From Streptomyces sp. ICBB 8177 (GTDB lineage Bacteria; Actinomycetota; Actinomycetes; Streptomycetales; Streptomycetaceae): a stretch of 64,000 nucleotides of DNA. The stretch is taken from positions 1,712,183-1,776,182 of the forward strand of contig NZ_NSKH01000018.1 in the NCBI RefSeq assembly GCF_003144095.1. The letters run 5' to 3'. How positions within the stretch are numbered: position 1 is the first letter of the stretch; each line of letters opens with the position of its first letter. Positions 6,991 through 14,793 of this stretch are shown one piece after another. The notes under the pieces are model-generated. The model made no database searches. It worked only from the letters and a program-made list of their open reading frames with translations, and had not been told where the DNA came from. Position numbers and translations under genes: made by a program.

Positions 6991-7057
6991 TCAACAGTTG
7001 ATCAACTGTTGATCAACTGTTGATCAACCACTGATCAGCTGTTGATCAATGGTTGAG
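6986..7057. repeat. Six TGATCA palindromes at exact 11-bp spacing
   Basis: TGATCA starts at 6988, 6999, 7010, 7021, 7032 and 7043. Most units read GTTGATCAACT. The array begins at the stop codon of the lamin-tail gene. The 11-bp period is about one DNA turn, so all palindromes face the same side. As RNA it can fold into many alternative short hairpins. Confidence 0.85.
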
Positions 7058-7110
7058 TGACGGACGGCCGCCGCCCTGACCGGTCGGCGGGGGCCGGCCT
7101 CCACCGTGCA

Positions 7111-7156
7111 CAGCAGCGCGCCACGGCCCGCGAGGGAGGGTCGTGGCGCGCTGCTG
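7111..7156. terminator. Bidirectional terminator between convergent genes
   Basis: A perfect 15-bp stem (CAGCAGCGCGCCACG at 7111-7125 with its complement at 7142-7156) and a 16-base loop. It lies between the rightward lamin-tail gene and the leftward glycosyltransferase gene, so it can serve both. Confidence 0.8.
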
Positions 7157-7240
7157 ACGTGCGTGCCGAAGCGATGCCGGATGGAGCCGGACGGGTCGCT
7201 CCCGGCCACCGCCGGACGGCGCCGAACGGTTCAGTGTCGA

Positions 7241-7314
7241 GCCGCGCCGCGCCGCGCCGCGCCGCGCCGCGCCCGATCAGCGCCGGTTCGTGCCGATCGG
7301 CGCCGGTTCGTGCC
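7241..7314. repeat. Simple repeat (GCCGC)6 and a 20-bp tandem repeat
   Basis: 7241-7270 is six copies of GCCGC. Next, 7275-7294 and 7295-7314 are two copies of GATC(A/G)GCGCCGGTTCGTGCC, with a partial third copy running into the end of the glycosyltransferase gene. These look like slippage repeats at the 3' end of that gene. Confidence 0.8.
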
Positions 7315-7316
7315 GC

Positions 7317-9752
7317 TCAGTGCCGGCGCGAGCAGTCGTACAACCGCTGTCCGCCCGCCGTACCGCCGTAGTCCTTGACCGGGACGGCCGTGCAGGAGGA
7401 CGTGGCCCAGTTGGAGATCTGCTGCGCGGCGCTGGTCGTCCCGGACCCGCCGCCGAAGCCGCCGAATCCTCCGAACCCGCCCATGCCGCCGCGGGTTCCG
7501 CCCGCCAGCACGTACTCGACCTGACCCGACGTCACCATCTGCTGGAACTGGGAGAGTGACGGCGACGGCACCTTGCCGGTGAAGCCGCCCAGCGGCAGGA
7601 CGTCGGCGCCGGTGGCCAGTATGAACGGCGACGCCGTGCTCCAACTCGTCGTCGCGAAGACGTACTTGGCCTTGCCACGGTGAGCGCCGACGTACGAGAG
7701 CAGCTGCTTCTGCGAGGCGGTCAGCGTGCCGGAACCCGAACCGAAGCCGAACCCGCCGGCCATGCCGCCGCCACGACCCGCACCCCCCGCGCGCTCCGCC
7801 CCGCCGGGGGAGCCGTGCGCGGCAACGGGAGGCGCCGTGCCACGGAATCCGCCGAACCCGCGGCCGCCCTGCGCACCCGGCGTCGTCGGTCCGACCGACC
7901 CCATCATGCTCATCCGCCCGTACGTCGGGTCGAAGACCTGCGCCGCCCACGCCGACGGCGCGATCAGCATCGCCGCCAGGCCCGCGAGCAGCCCCGCCAG
8001 CGCGATCCGGCCGCGCGCGGTGATCCGGCCCCCGGGCCTGGCCAGCGCCAGCAGCACGACCGCCAGCACCCCGAGCCCGATCTCGACGGGGGCCAGCCAG
8101 GGCAGGAACGAGGTGAACTGCGAGGTCAGGTACGCGCCCCATGTCACCGTCGCCGCCACCGCCGCGGGCAGCGCCCAGGCGCGGCGGCCGCCCGCCCGGT
8201 AGGCGCGCCAGAGCTGGACGACGCCGCCGCCGGTGAGTGCGGCGAGCGGGACCGCGACCACGCCCATGTAGTACGTGTGACCGCCGACGCTGCCCGCGCT
8301 GAACACCAGGAAGTACGTGGCCAGCCACAGGCCCCACATCGCGAACCCGGCGCGCACCAGGTCGGTGCGCGGCTTGCGGCGCCGCCAGAGCAGGCCGCAG
8401 ATCACCGCGATCGCGCCGATCGGGTACAGCCAGCCGGTCTGGGTGGCCAGCGACGTGCCGAACATCTTCGCCCAGCCCTGCTGCCCGCCGCCGAAGCCGC
8501 CGCCCCCGCCGCGATGGGCGGCCGTGGCGGTCGCGCCGCCACCGGCCCGCACCGAACCGCCCGCCGCACCGGAGTCCTGGCCGGCGAAACCCTGGCCGGC
8601 GGAACCCTGTCCGCCGAAGGCCTGCCCCCCGGAGCCCTGCGCGCCGCCGCGACCCGCGAAGGCGCCGCCCGGGCCTGTGCCGCCGGCGCGGTGTGTCCGA
8701 CCGTGCCCGCCGCCACCACCGCCACCCCAGCCACCGAAGCCGGAGACGGCACCGGCACCCGCGTGGGAGCCCGCGCCGGAGGCCGACCCCGTGCCGGACG
8801 CGGCACCCGCGCCCGTTCCGGAGTGCGACGGGGCCGAGCCCCCGTGCCCGCCGAAGCCGCCCTGCGTCGCGCTGACGCTGCCCGTGGAGGCGGCGCTGAT
8901 GCCGAGCGAGGAGAAGCGGTTCAGGAAGTTGTAGCCGACGACCATGCTGAAGACGGAGTTGTCCGTCGTGCCGTCCACGTAGGGCCGGTCCTTGGCCGGC
9001 GTCAGCGTCACGGCGAGCATCCAGGAGACCGAGACGGCGATCGTCACCAGCCCGGCCAGCAGCACGTGCCCGATCCGCTTGCGCCGCGAGACCGGCGCCG
9101 CCATCAGGTAGACCACGGCCAGCGCGGGCAGCACCGCCCACGCCTCCAGCATCTTGGCCTGGAAGCCGAGCCCCACCCAGACCCCCGCGAGCAGCAGTGG
9201 CCGCAGCCGTCCCGAGGCGGCGGCCCGCTGGGTGGCGGATGCGGCGAGCAGGACACAGAGAGTGAACGCCGGGTCCTCGACGGCGGTGCGGAACAAGCCC
9301 GCGGCGACCGGCGTCACGAGGAAGGCCGCCGAGGCGATCAGCGCCGCGTTCACCCCGGCCCAGCGCCGTACGACGCGGTACAGCACGAGGAGGCTCGCCA
9401 CGCCTTCGAGGACCTGCGGCAGCGTCACCGCCCACGGGTGAAAGCCGAAGACGCGAGCGGAAATCGCTTGCGGCCAGAGGAATCCGGGGAGTTTATCCAG
9501 GGTGATGGAATTACCGGGATCGAATGAGCCGTAGAAGAACGCCTTCCAGCTCGTCGTCATGCTGCGCACGGCGTTGGCGTAGAACGAGTGGTACTGGCTG
9601 TGATTGATGCCCCACGCGTAGAGCACGGCCGCGCACGCGACGATGACCAGCAGCGCGGGTCTCGCGTAGGCCGGCTGGCCCGCCGGCGATCTCCACGGCG
9701 CGCGGCGATCGGCGCTGGCGGGGACGGTCGGGGTGAGGACGGTTGTTGCCAT
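7317..9752 (-). CDS. ArnT/YkcB-like membrane glycosyltransferase with Gly-rich insertions
   Basis: 811 residues. The N-terminal half is a multipass lipid-sugar glycosyltransferase of the GT39/ArnT type. It has a first helix at ~32-50, the extracellular loop YANAVRSMTTSWKAFFYGSF and FDPGNSITLDKLPGFLWPQA, and then repeated hydrophobic segments. Such enzymes move a sugar from a polyprenyl phosphate to an acceptor on the outer membrane face; the substrate is not known here. Residues ~285-425 are a Gly/Ser/Ala-rich insertion with short repeats (GQGSAGQGFAGQ), and further Gly-rich stretches lie at ~625-680 and ~752-772. The C-terminal extracellular domain (~680-811) ends with a Cys-containing YkcB-type segment. 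No strong ribosome binding site is seen before the ATG. Transcribed alone. Confidence 0.8.
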   Translation of the reverse strand: MATTVLTPTVPASADRRAPWRSPAGQPAYARPALLVIVACAAVLYAWGINHSQYHSFYANAVRSMTTSWKAFFYGSFDPGNSITLDKLPGFLWPQAISARVFGFHPWAVTLPQVLEGVASLLVLYRVVRRWAGVNAALIASAAFLVTPVAAGLFRTAVEDPAFTLCVLLAASATQRAAASGRLRPLLLAGVWVGLGFQAKMLEAWAVLPALAVVYLMAAPVSRRKRIGHVLLAGLVTIAVSVSWMLAVTLTPAKDRPYVDGTTDNSVFSMVVGYNFLNRFSSLGISAASTGSVSATQGGFGGHGGSAPSHSGTGAGAASGTGSASGAGSHAGAGAVSGFGGWGGGGGGGHGRTHRAGGTGPGGAFAGRGGAQGSGGQAFGGQGSAGQGFAGQDSGAAGGSVRAGGGATATAAHRGGGGGFGGGQQGWAKMFGTSLATQTGWLYPIGAIAVICGLLWRRRKPRTDLVRAGFAMWGLWLATYFLVFSAGSVGGHTYYMGVVAVPLAALTGGGVVQLWRAYRAGGRRAWALPAAVAATVTWGAYLTSQFTSFLPWLAPVEIGLGVLAVVLLALARPGGRITARGRIALAGLLAGLAAMLIAPSAWAAQVFDPTYGRMSMMGSVGPTTPGAQGGRGFGGFRGTAPPVAAHGSPGGAERAGGAGRGGGMAGGFGFGSGSGTLTASQKQLLSYVGAHRGKAKYVFATTSWSTASPFILATGADVLPLGGFTGKVPSPSLSQFQQMVTSGQVEYVLAGGTRGGMGGFGGFGGFGGGSGTTSAAQQISNWATSSCTAVPVKDYGGTAGGQRLYDCSRRH

Positions 9753-10082
9753 GCCCCGCAGTCTTCGGCACGCGAGAGGGGGGATCGCGCCGATCGGCGG
9801 AAGGGTAAGGGTTTTTGAAGGAATTTCTCATCGTGCCGATAGCAACGCTTTAACCGCCTGGAGGTGGTCTTTAGACGCGGGGGTGCGGACCATTACCCGC
9901 GGCGCACGGCGCAACGGAAACCGGACGCGAGGCCGGAAATGGCCGCGGTGTGGCCCTTCCGTGTTCTTCTTCACGCTTACGGGTCATGGCTCACACATGA
10001 CGGCCGGCCCCTGGATCGCGCGGGCGCGCTGGATCGGCCGTTCCGGCGGCGCTTGTCGGTGCTCGGGCGTACGGTCGTAACC
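9753..10082. other. Divergent promoter region, no gene seen
   Basis: 330 bases between the leftward glycosyltransferase and the rightward NAD(P)-binding protein. An A/T-richer patch near 9806-9855 (GTTTTTGAAGGAATTTCTC, GCTTTAACC) probably contains the glycosyltransferase promoter. Open frames through it have no start signals. Confidence 0.5.
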
Positions 10083-10742
10083 ATGCGTACGGTGATCGCC
10101 GGAGGACACGGAAAGATCGCGCTGCGGCTGGAGACGCTGCTGAGCACGCGCGGTGACGAGGTGGCAGGCCTGATCCGCCGCCCGGAGCAGGCGGCCGACC
10201 TGCGCGAGCGGGGTGCCGAGCCGATCGTCTGCGACCTGGAGCGGGCGTCGGTGGACGAGGTCGCCGGCCATCTGCGCGGCGCCGACGCCGTGGTCTTCGC
10301 GGCGGGCGCGGGCCCCGGCAGCGGCGTCGACCGCAAGAGGACGGTGGACCACGCGGCGGCGGTGCTGTTCGCCGACGCGGCCGAGCGGGCCGGAGTACGC
10401 CGCTACGTGATCGTCTCCTCGATGGGCGCCGACAGCGAGCCGCCGCCCGGCACCGACCCGGTCTTCGCCGAGTACCTGCGGGCCAAGCGGGCGGCCGACG
10501 AGGACATCAAGGCGAGGCCGGGACTGGACTGGACGGTGCTGCGCCCCGGCGCGCTCACCGATGACGCGGGCACCGGCTTCGTCGCTCTGGCCGAGCACAC
10601 CGGACGCGGCTCGGTGCCGAGGGACGACGTGGCGGCCGTGCTGGCCGCGCTGCTCGCCGAGCCCGGCACGGCGGGCCGCACGCTGGAGCTGATCGGCGGT
10701 CCGGTCCCCGTGATCGAGGCGGTCAAGGCCGCGGCGGCCTGA
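10083..10742 (+). CDS. NAD(P)-binding atypical short-chain dehydrogenase-like protein
   Basis: 219 residues with a Rossmann fold of the YwnB/NmrA-like group. It has a start strand with GGHGKIALRL as the dinucleotide loop, DAVVFAAGAGPGSG after the fourth strand, VSSMGAD, and EYLRAKRAADEDIKA in place of the classic Tyr-x3-Lys. These proteins usually bind NADP and often act as oxidoreductases or redox sensors with unknown substrates. ATG 10083 is chosen because the fold begins there; the frame is open further upstream but without signals. No clear Shine-Dalgarno precedes it, so it may be leaderless. It stands alone, convergent with the amidohydrolase gene. Confidence 0.8.
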   Translation: MRTVIAGGHGKIALRLETLLSTRGDEVAGLIRRPEQAADLRERGAEPIVCDLERASVDEVAGHLRGADAVVFAAGAGPGSGVDRKRTVDHAAAVLFADAAERAGVRRYVIVSSMGADSEPPPGTDPVFAEYLRAKRAADEDIKARPGLDWTVLRPGALTDDAGTGFVALAEHTGRGSVPRDDVAAVLAALLAEPGTAGRTLELIGGPVPVIEAVKAAAA

Positions 10743-10830
10743 CGCGGACGCGGCGGTCCTCCTGCGGCGACGCTTCAGGACACGGCAGGGCACGGCGGCG
10801 CGCCCGCACAGCGTCCTGCGGCGCGGGCCC

Positions 10831-12102
10831 TCAGGCCGGGGCGCCTCCGCTGCGCGACTGCCGGGGCAGGTCGAGCGCCGCGGTCGTGGCGCAGTCGGCG
10901 TACTCGCGCACCGCGCTGGTGCGGGAGATCACCCGGCCGCGGTGGATGACGATGCGGCTGTAGCCCAGGGACAGCACGCCGTCCACGCGCTGCCCGCGCA
11001 CCGCGAGCAGTTCGGCCGGGAAGCCCGCCTCCACCCGGACCTCCGGCAGCCCCAGCACCTCCCGGGCCCGCCCGGCCACCGCCTCGTACGCGGTCCGCGC
11101 GCCGCACTCGCCGTACGACGCCAGCAGGAAGGCCGCCTCCAGCGGATCGCCGCGGCCGACCGGGTTCGCCGCGTCCCGCAGCGCACCGCATCCCGCCGCC
11201 ACCCGGACCCCCGCCGCGCGCAGCGTCCGGAAGACACCCGCCCCGGGCCCGCCGCGGTCCAGCGCCCCGCAGCCGCCCTGTGGCAGGCAGACCACCGACA
11301 CGCCCGCCGCGGCGAGTTGGTGGGCGACGCGCTGCCGGGTGTCGGGGGGCAGCGCGGCGAGCCGGCCGCACGGTGAGATCGTCACACCGGGGCGCAGACC
11401 GCCGGCCATCGCCGCCAGCCGGGCGAGCCGCGCCGGGTCGCCGCCGTCGGTGTGCAGGTCGACCGGGCGCCCGGCCTCCGCCGCGACGCCCAGCACGGCC
11501 TCCACGTAACCGGTCGGGTCCGGGTCCAGGTCCGGGACGCCGCCGACCACGGCCGCACCCATCTTGACCGCGTCGCGCAGCATCGCCAGCCCGTCCGCGC
11601 CCGCCACGCCGGTCAGCAGCCGGGGCATGGCGACCGCGGTCAGCTCCACCAGGCCGCGCAGCGAGCGCCGTGCCTTCAGCACCGCCTCCAGGGTGGCCAG
11701 TCCCTGCACGTCGCCGATCCGGACATGGGTGCGCACGGCGGTGGCGCCGTGTCCGAGTTGGAGCAACGCGGCCTCGGTGACCCGGCGCTGCACCTCCTCG
11801 GGGGCGTCGCTGGGCGGGCCGTCGGGCCCGGCGGTGAGCGCCGAGTCGAGGTGGGCGTGCGGTTCCGCGGGCGCCGGCAGCAGCAGGTAGCCGCCGAGGT
11901 CGACGCGGGCGTTCGGCTCGTCCGCGGTGGTGAGGCTGCCCGCGGTGCCCACCGCCTCGATCCGGCCGCCGCCGAGCCGTACGTCCACCACCCGGCCGTC
12001 GCCGAGCCGCGCGCCGGTCAGCAGCAGGGCCGGGGCGTCCAGCTCGCCGTGGGCGTCGGGACGGTCCGGTTGATGCGGCTGCGGGGGCACACTCTCGGTC
12101 AT
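10831..12102 (-). CDS. Amidohydrolase-family protein (cytosine deaminase-like, catalytic residues altered)
   Basis: 423 residues with the amidohydrolase layout: a small beta sandwich (LLLTGARLGDGRVVDVRLGG), then a TIM barrel starting at the metal motif EPHAHLDSAL (His82, His84). The order of segments follows CodA-type deaminases. LHTDGGDP stands where CodA has His-x-Asp-Glu, ISPCGRLAAL stands at the later metal His (normally SH), and GCGALRDAANPVGRGDPLE stands where the catalytic Asp precedes the DxxxPxGxGD motif. Three catalytic positions are therefore changed, and deaminase activity is doubtful. GGAGGAG lies 6 bases before the ATG. Monocistronic. Confidence 0.75.
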   Translation of the reverse strand: MTESVPPQPHQPDRPDAHGELDAPALLLTGARLGDGRVVDVRLGGGRIEAVGTAGSLTTADEPNARVDLGGYLLLPAPAEPHAHLDSALTAGPDGPPSDAPEEVQRRVTEAALLQLGHGATAVRTHVRIGDVQGLATLEAVLKARRSLRGLVELTAVAMPRLLTGVAGADGLAMLRDAVKMGAAVVGGVPDLDPDPTGYVEAVLGVAAEAGRPVDLHTDGGDPARLARLAAMAGGLRPGVTISPCGRLAALPPDTRQRVAHQLAAAGVSVVCLPQGGCGALDRGGPGAGVFRTLRAAGVRVAAGCGALRDAANPVGRGDPLEAAFLLASYGECGARTAYEAVAGRAREVLGLPEVRVEAGFPAELLAVRGQRVDGVLSLGYSRIVIHRGRVISRTSAVREYADCATTAALDLPRQSRSGGAPA

Positions 12103-12447
12103 CGCGCTCCTCCGGTCCGGGCCGTCGGCGGTCGCCGCGCAAGATCACGCGGGAACGAGCGTAGGGCGAGCGGGCTGAGGCTTCGCGCAGGAGAGCAATA
12201 GTCGTACCGGGCCCTGTCGGCGGCCCGGGGCGGAGCCGGGATGCCGATGACGGTCAGTGACAAGGAGGGGCGGAGGACCGGCGGGCGTCAGGTGGCGAAC
12301 CCCACTCCGGGCTGGACCCGGTCACCCCCTGGAAGCCGAGGCCGCACGCCCCGTACACCCCAGGGGAACGTTCCCGCACGGCCGGTCCCGGCGGCCCCGG
12401 AACGGATTTCACGTATCGACGCGGAGCGTGTAATGTCTTCCTCGCTC
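12103..12447. other. Intergenic region upstream of tRNA-Thr, no gene seen
   Basis: 345 bases between the leftward amidohydrolase gene and tRNA-Thr. A TAATGT at 12431-12436, 12 bases before the tRNA, is a good -10 for the tRNA promoter. Open frames here lack ribosome binding sites. Confidence 0.5.
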
Positions 12448-12520
12448 GCCCCAATAGCTCAGTCGGTAGAGCGTCTCCATGGTAAGGAGAAGGTCTACGG
12501 TTCGATTCCGTATTGGGGCT
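12448..12520 (+). tRNA. tRNA-Thr (GGT)
   Basis: A full cloverleaf of 73 bases: acceptor GCCCCAA with TTGGGGC, D arm GCTCAGTCGGTAGAGC, anticodon stem TCTCC/GGAGA with anticodon GGT at 12481-12483, and T arm ACGGTTCGATTCCGT. No encoded CCA. Confidence 0.95.
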
Positions 12521-12577
12521 CTGATGTGACGGGAACCTCGTCCTCCATCGTTCGTGGACGGGGTTTTCGCTCATCAA

Positions 12578-12650
12578 GGCGGTGTAGCTCAGTCGGTAGA
12601 GCAAGCGGCTCATAATCGCTGTGTCACCGGTTCAAGTCCGGTCACCGCTA
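12578..12650 (+). tRNA. tRNA-Met (CAT)
   Basis: A 73-base cloverleaf with acceptor GGCGGTG paired to CACCGCT (one G-T pair) and anticodon CAT at 12611-12613 in stem AGCGG/TCGCT. The first acceptor pair makes it an elongator rather than an initiator tRNA. It lies 57 bases after tRNA-Thr and 84 bases before rpmG, the usual streptomycete order. Confidence 0.9.
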
Positions 12651-12734
12651 CTCCGTGTAGCCGATTGTGGGATCGGTCCTTCGATCGGCTACTCTTTCCT
12701 GCGTTCACCCGTCTGTCCGTCAAGGAGCACTCAC

Positions 12735-12899
12735 GTGGCTGCCACCGACGTCCGCCCGAAGATCACGCTGGCCTGCGTGGAGTGCAAGGAGCGGAACTAC
12801 ATCACCAAGAAGAACCGGCGCAACGACCCGGACCGTCTTGAGATGAAGAAGCACTGCCCCCGCTGCAACGCGCACACCGCGCACCGCGAGACCCGCTGA
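12735..12899 (+). CDS. rpmG: 50S ribosomal protein L33
   Basis: 54 residues, the usual L33 length. It carries two zinc-binding pairs (CVEC and CPRC), so it is the zinc-containing form rather than the zinc-free paralogue made under zinc starvation. The GTG start has AAGGAG 7 bases upstream. It is probably cotranscribed with the upstream tRNAs or uses a promoter in the 84-base gap, and ends at a strong terminator. Confidence 0.95.
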   Translation: MAATDVRPKITLACVECKERNYITKKNRRNDPDRLEMKKHCPRCNAHTAHRETR

Positions 12900-12963
12900 C
12901 CCTGGGCCCCGAGCCCACCCAGCGGTACGAGAGCGCGCCGCGCGCGCATTCCAGAACGCAGCC

Positions 12964-12993
12964 GAAGGCCGCCCCTCAGCAGGGGCGGCCTTC
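12964..12993 (+). terminator. Terminator after rpmG
   Basis: A perfect 13-bp stem GAAGGCCGCCCCT with a CAGC loop. It starts 65 bases after the rpmG stop. Confidence 0.9.
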
Positions 12994-13108
12994 GTGCGTT
13001 CCGTAGGCTTCGTACGCCCCCGTCACGCCCGGCCCGAAGGTACGCCGCGTGCGCCGACGCCGGGCCGTCCGGCCGAGACCGGCCACGCAACGTCAACTGG
13101 AGGCGCCG

Positions 13109-13561
13109 ATGCCGCTCGACCCGTCCTTCGTCGGGCGTACGTACCCGCCCACCACGCCGTACGAGGTGGGCCGCGAGAAGATCCGCGAGTTCGCCGAGGC
13201 GATCGGTGAGACCGACCCCGCGTACCTCGACCCCGAGGCCGCTCGGGCGCTCGGCCACCCGGACGTGATCGCGCCGCCGACCTTCCCGTTCGCCATCACC
13301 TACCGGGCCGCCGCCCAGGTGGTCCAGGACCCGGAGCTGAAGCTGGACTTCAGCCGGGTCGTGCACGGTGACCAGAAGTTCACGTACACGCGCCCGGTCA
13401 CGGCCGGCGACCTGCTGTCGGTGACCGTGAGCATCGAGTCGATCAAGTCGATGGCGGGCAACGACCTGATCACCGTGCGCGGTGAGGTGTCCGACGCGGA
13501 CGGCGCGCACGTCGTGACGTCGATGATGATGCTCGTGGTACGTGCCGCGGAGGGTGAGTGA
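13109..13561 (+). CDS. MaoC-fold dehydratase, HadA/HadC-like N-terminal type
   Basis: 150 residues with a hotdog fold of the MaoC N-terminal type: VGREKIREFAEAIGETDPAY, then GHPDVIAPPTFPFAIT, then VVHGDQKFTYTRPVTAGD. It resembles the non-catalytic or lid subunit of the (3R)-hydroxyacyl-ACP dehydratase heterodimer (HadA with HadB in mycobacteria). The next gene encodes the catalytic-type partner with only one base between them, so the two probably form one heterodimer in fatty acid synthesis. CTGGAGG lies 5 bases before the ATG. Confidence 0.85.
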   Translation: MPLDPSFVGRTYPPTTPYEVGREKIREFAEAIGETDPAYLDPEAARALGHPDVIAPPTFPFAITYRAAAQVVQDPELKLDFSRVVHGDQKFTYTRPVTAGDLLSVTVSIESIKSMAGNDLITVRGEVSDADGAHVVTSMMMLVVRAAEGE

Positions 13562-13562
13562 G

Positions 13563-13997
13563 ATGGCCGCCAGGTTGACGTACGACGAGGTCGAGGTCGG
13601 CACCGAACTGCCGCCGCTGTCCGTGCCCGTGAGCCGGGCGACGCTGGTGCGCTACGCGGGCGCGTCAGGCGACTTCAACCCCATTCACTGGAACGAGCGG
13701 TTCGCCCGCGAGGTCGGGCTGCCGGACGTGATCGCGCACGGCATGTTCACCATGGCGTCCGCGGCCCGCGTGGTCACCGCCTGGGCGGGCGACCCGGCCG
13801 CGGTCGTCGAGTACGGGGTGCGCTTCACCAAGCCGGTCGTGGTCCCCGACGACGACAAGGGCGCCCTGATCGAGGTCACCGGCAAGGTCGCGGCCAAGCT
13901 GGACGACGAGGCGCGCACCGTCCGCGTCGACCTGACGGTGACGTCGGCCGGCCAGAAGGTGCTGGGCATGTCCCGCGCGGTGGTCCGGCTGGCGTGA
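13563..13997 (+). CDS. MaoC-fold dehydratase, HadB-like catalytic subunit
   Basis: 144 residues. It holds the hydratase-2 active-site motif: YAGASGDFNPIHWNERFA supplies the catalytic Asp and His, followed by GLPDVIAHGMFTMASAARVV. Known relatives dehydrate (3R)-hydroxyacyl thioesters. The start at 13563 is 1 base after the upstream stop, with GAGGGTGAG as ribosome binding site inside the upstream gene; an in-frame start at 13542 would overlap it. Expected to pair with the product of 13109-13561. Confidence 0.85.
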   Translation: MAARLTYDEVEVGTELPPLSVPVSRATLVRYAGASGDFNPIHWNERFAREVGLPDVIAHGMFTMASAARVVTAWAGDPAAVVEYGVRFTKPVVVPDDDKGALIEVTGKVAAKLDDEARTVRVDLTVTSAGQKVLGMSRAVVRLA

Positions 13998-14064
13998 CGG
14001 CGAGGCCCGCGCGGGAGGGCGCGCGGGCCCGCCCCCTCCCCGTCCTTCCCGGCGGGGGGCCGCC

Positions 14065-14093
14065 TTGACAAGGTAGTAATTGATTACTAACTT
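14065..14093 (+). promoter_or_regulatory. TetR promoter with embedded operator
   Basis: TTGACA (14065-14070), 17 bases, then TAACTT (14088-14093) form a near-consensus promoter. The palindrome TAGTAATTGATTACTA (14074-14089) fills the spacer. Transcription should begin near 14100, at or next to the ATG at 14101, so the mRNA may be leaderless. The half sites TAGT-N8-ACTA recur upstream of the MFS gene. Confidence 0.75.
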
Positions 14094-14100
14094 AGGCCTC

Positions 14101-14709
14101 ATGGCGGCGAACTCCCCAAGGATGTCGGCGGAGGAGCGGCGCGAGAGCGTCGTGCGTGCCGCGTTCGCCGAGTTCGCCAGGACCGGCTACCACGGCACCT
14201 CCACCGAGGCGATCGCCCGCCGGGCGGGGGTCTCCCAGCCCTACCTCTTCCGTCTCTTCCCCGGAAAGCAGGCGCTCTTCCGGGCGGCGGCCGAGCGGTG
14301 CTTCGAGATCATCGAGGAGATGATGGAGAACGCCGCCGAGGGGCTGCGCGGTGAAGAGGCGCGGGAGGCGATGGGCGAGGGGTACGCCCGGCTCATCCTC
14401 GACCGCGACGTGCTGCTGCTCCAGATGCAGCTGTACGTGGCCGCGGCCTCGGCGGAGAACCCCCAGCTGACGGAGTTCATCCGGCGGCGCTGGAGCGACC
14501 TGTGGGACGTCGTCCGCAGTCGCAGTGGCGCCACCGACGAGGAGATGGCCGGGTTCTTCGGGACCGGGATGCTCATCAACACCCTCGTCTCCCTCGGCAT
14601 CCCCGCCGAGGACCGCTGCTGGAACGGCCTGGAGGGCTGCAAGACCGCCGCCGGACTCACGCCTTCGACGGCCGGCGCCGCCGAGAGCGGCACCGCCACC
14701 GTCATGTGA
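14101..14709 (+). CDS. TetR-family repressor of the adjacent efflux gene
   Basis: 202 residues. The N-terminal TetR helix-turn-helix is clear at ~10-55: RRESVVRAAFAEFARTGYHG, TSTEAIARRAGVSQPYLFRL, FPGKQALFRAA. The C-terminal ligand-binding domain is diverse, as in the family. ATG 14101 starts right after the promoter; an upstream TTG at 14080 lies inside the operator. The same TAGT-N8-ACTA pattern precedes its own gene and the downstream MFS gene, so it probably represses both and is released by an exported drug or metabolite. Confidence 0.85.
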   Translation: MAANSPRMSAEERRESVVRAAFAEFARTGYHGTSTEAIARRAGVSQPYLFRLFPGKQALFRAAAERCFEIIEEMMENAAEGLRGEEAREAMGEGYARLILDRDVLLLQMQLYVAAASAENPQLTEFIRRRWSDLWDVVRSRSGATDEEMAGFFGTGMLINTLVSLGIPAEDRCWNGLEGCKTAAGLTPSTAGAAESGTATVM

Positions 14710-14753
14710 ACCGTTCCCCTTCCGAGGAGGGGGTGCGCGTATGGCCGGAAAAC

Positions 14754-14771
14754 TTAGTGACCGCTAACTAA
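14754..14771 (+). promoter_or_regulatory. Second TetR operator, upstream of the MFS gene
   Basis: TTAGT (14754-14758) and ACTAA (14767-14771) are inverted with 8 bases between them, the same geometry as the TAGT-N8-ACTA in the TetR promoter. It lies 23 bases before the MFS start codon. Confidence 0.6.
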
Positions 14772-14793
14772 TTATGACTCTGCAGGGGGAGCC

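Noticed and set aside
6986-7057. A CRISPR array
   Set aside because: The 11-bp units have no unique spacers and are too short; it is a tandem palindrome array.
7680-9527. 615-aa plus-strand frame over the glycosyltransferase
   Set aside because: Antisense to a clear membrane protein gene; rich in Arg, Ala and Glu without any fold signal.
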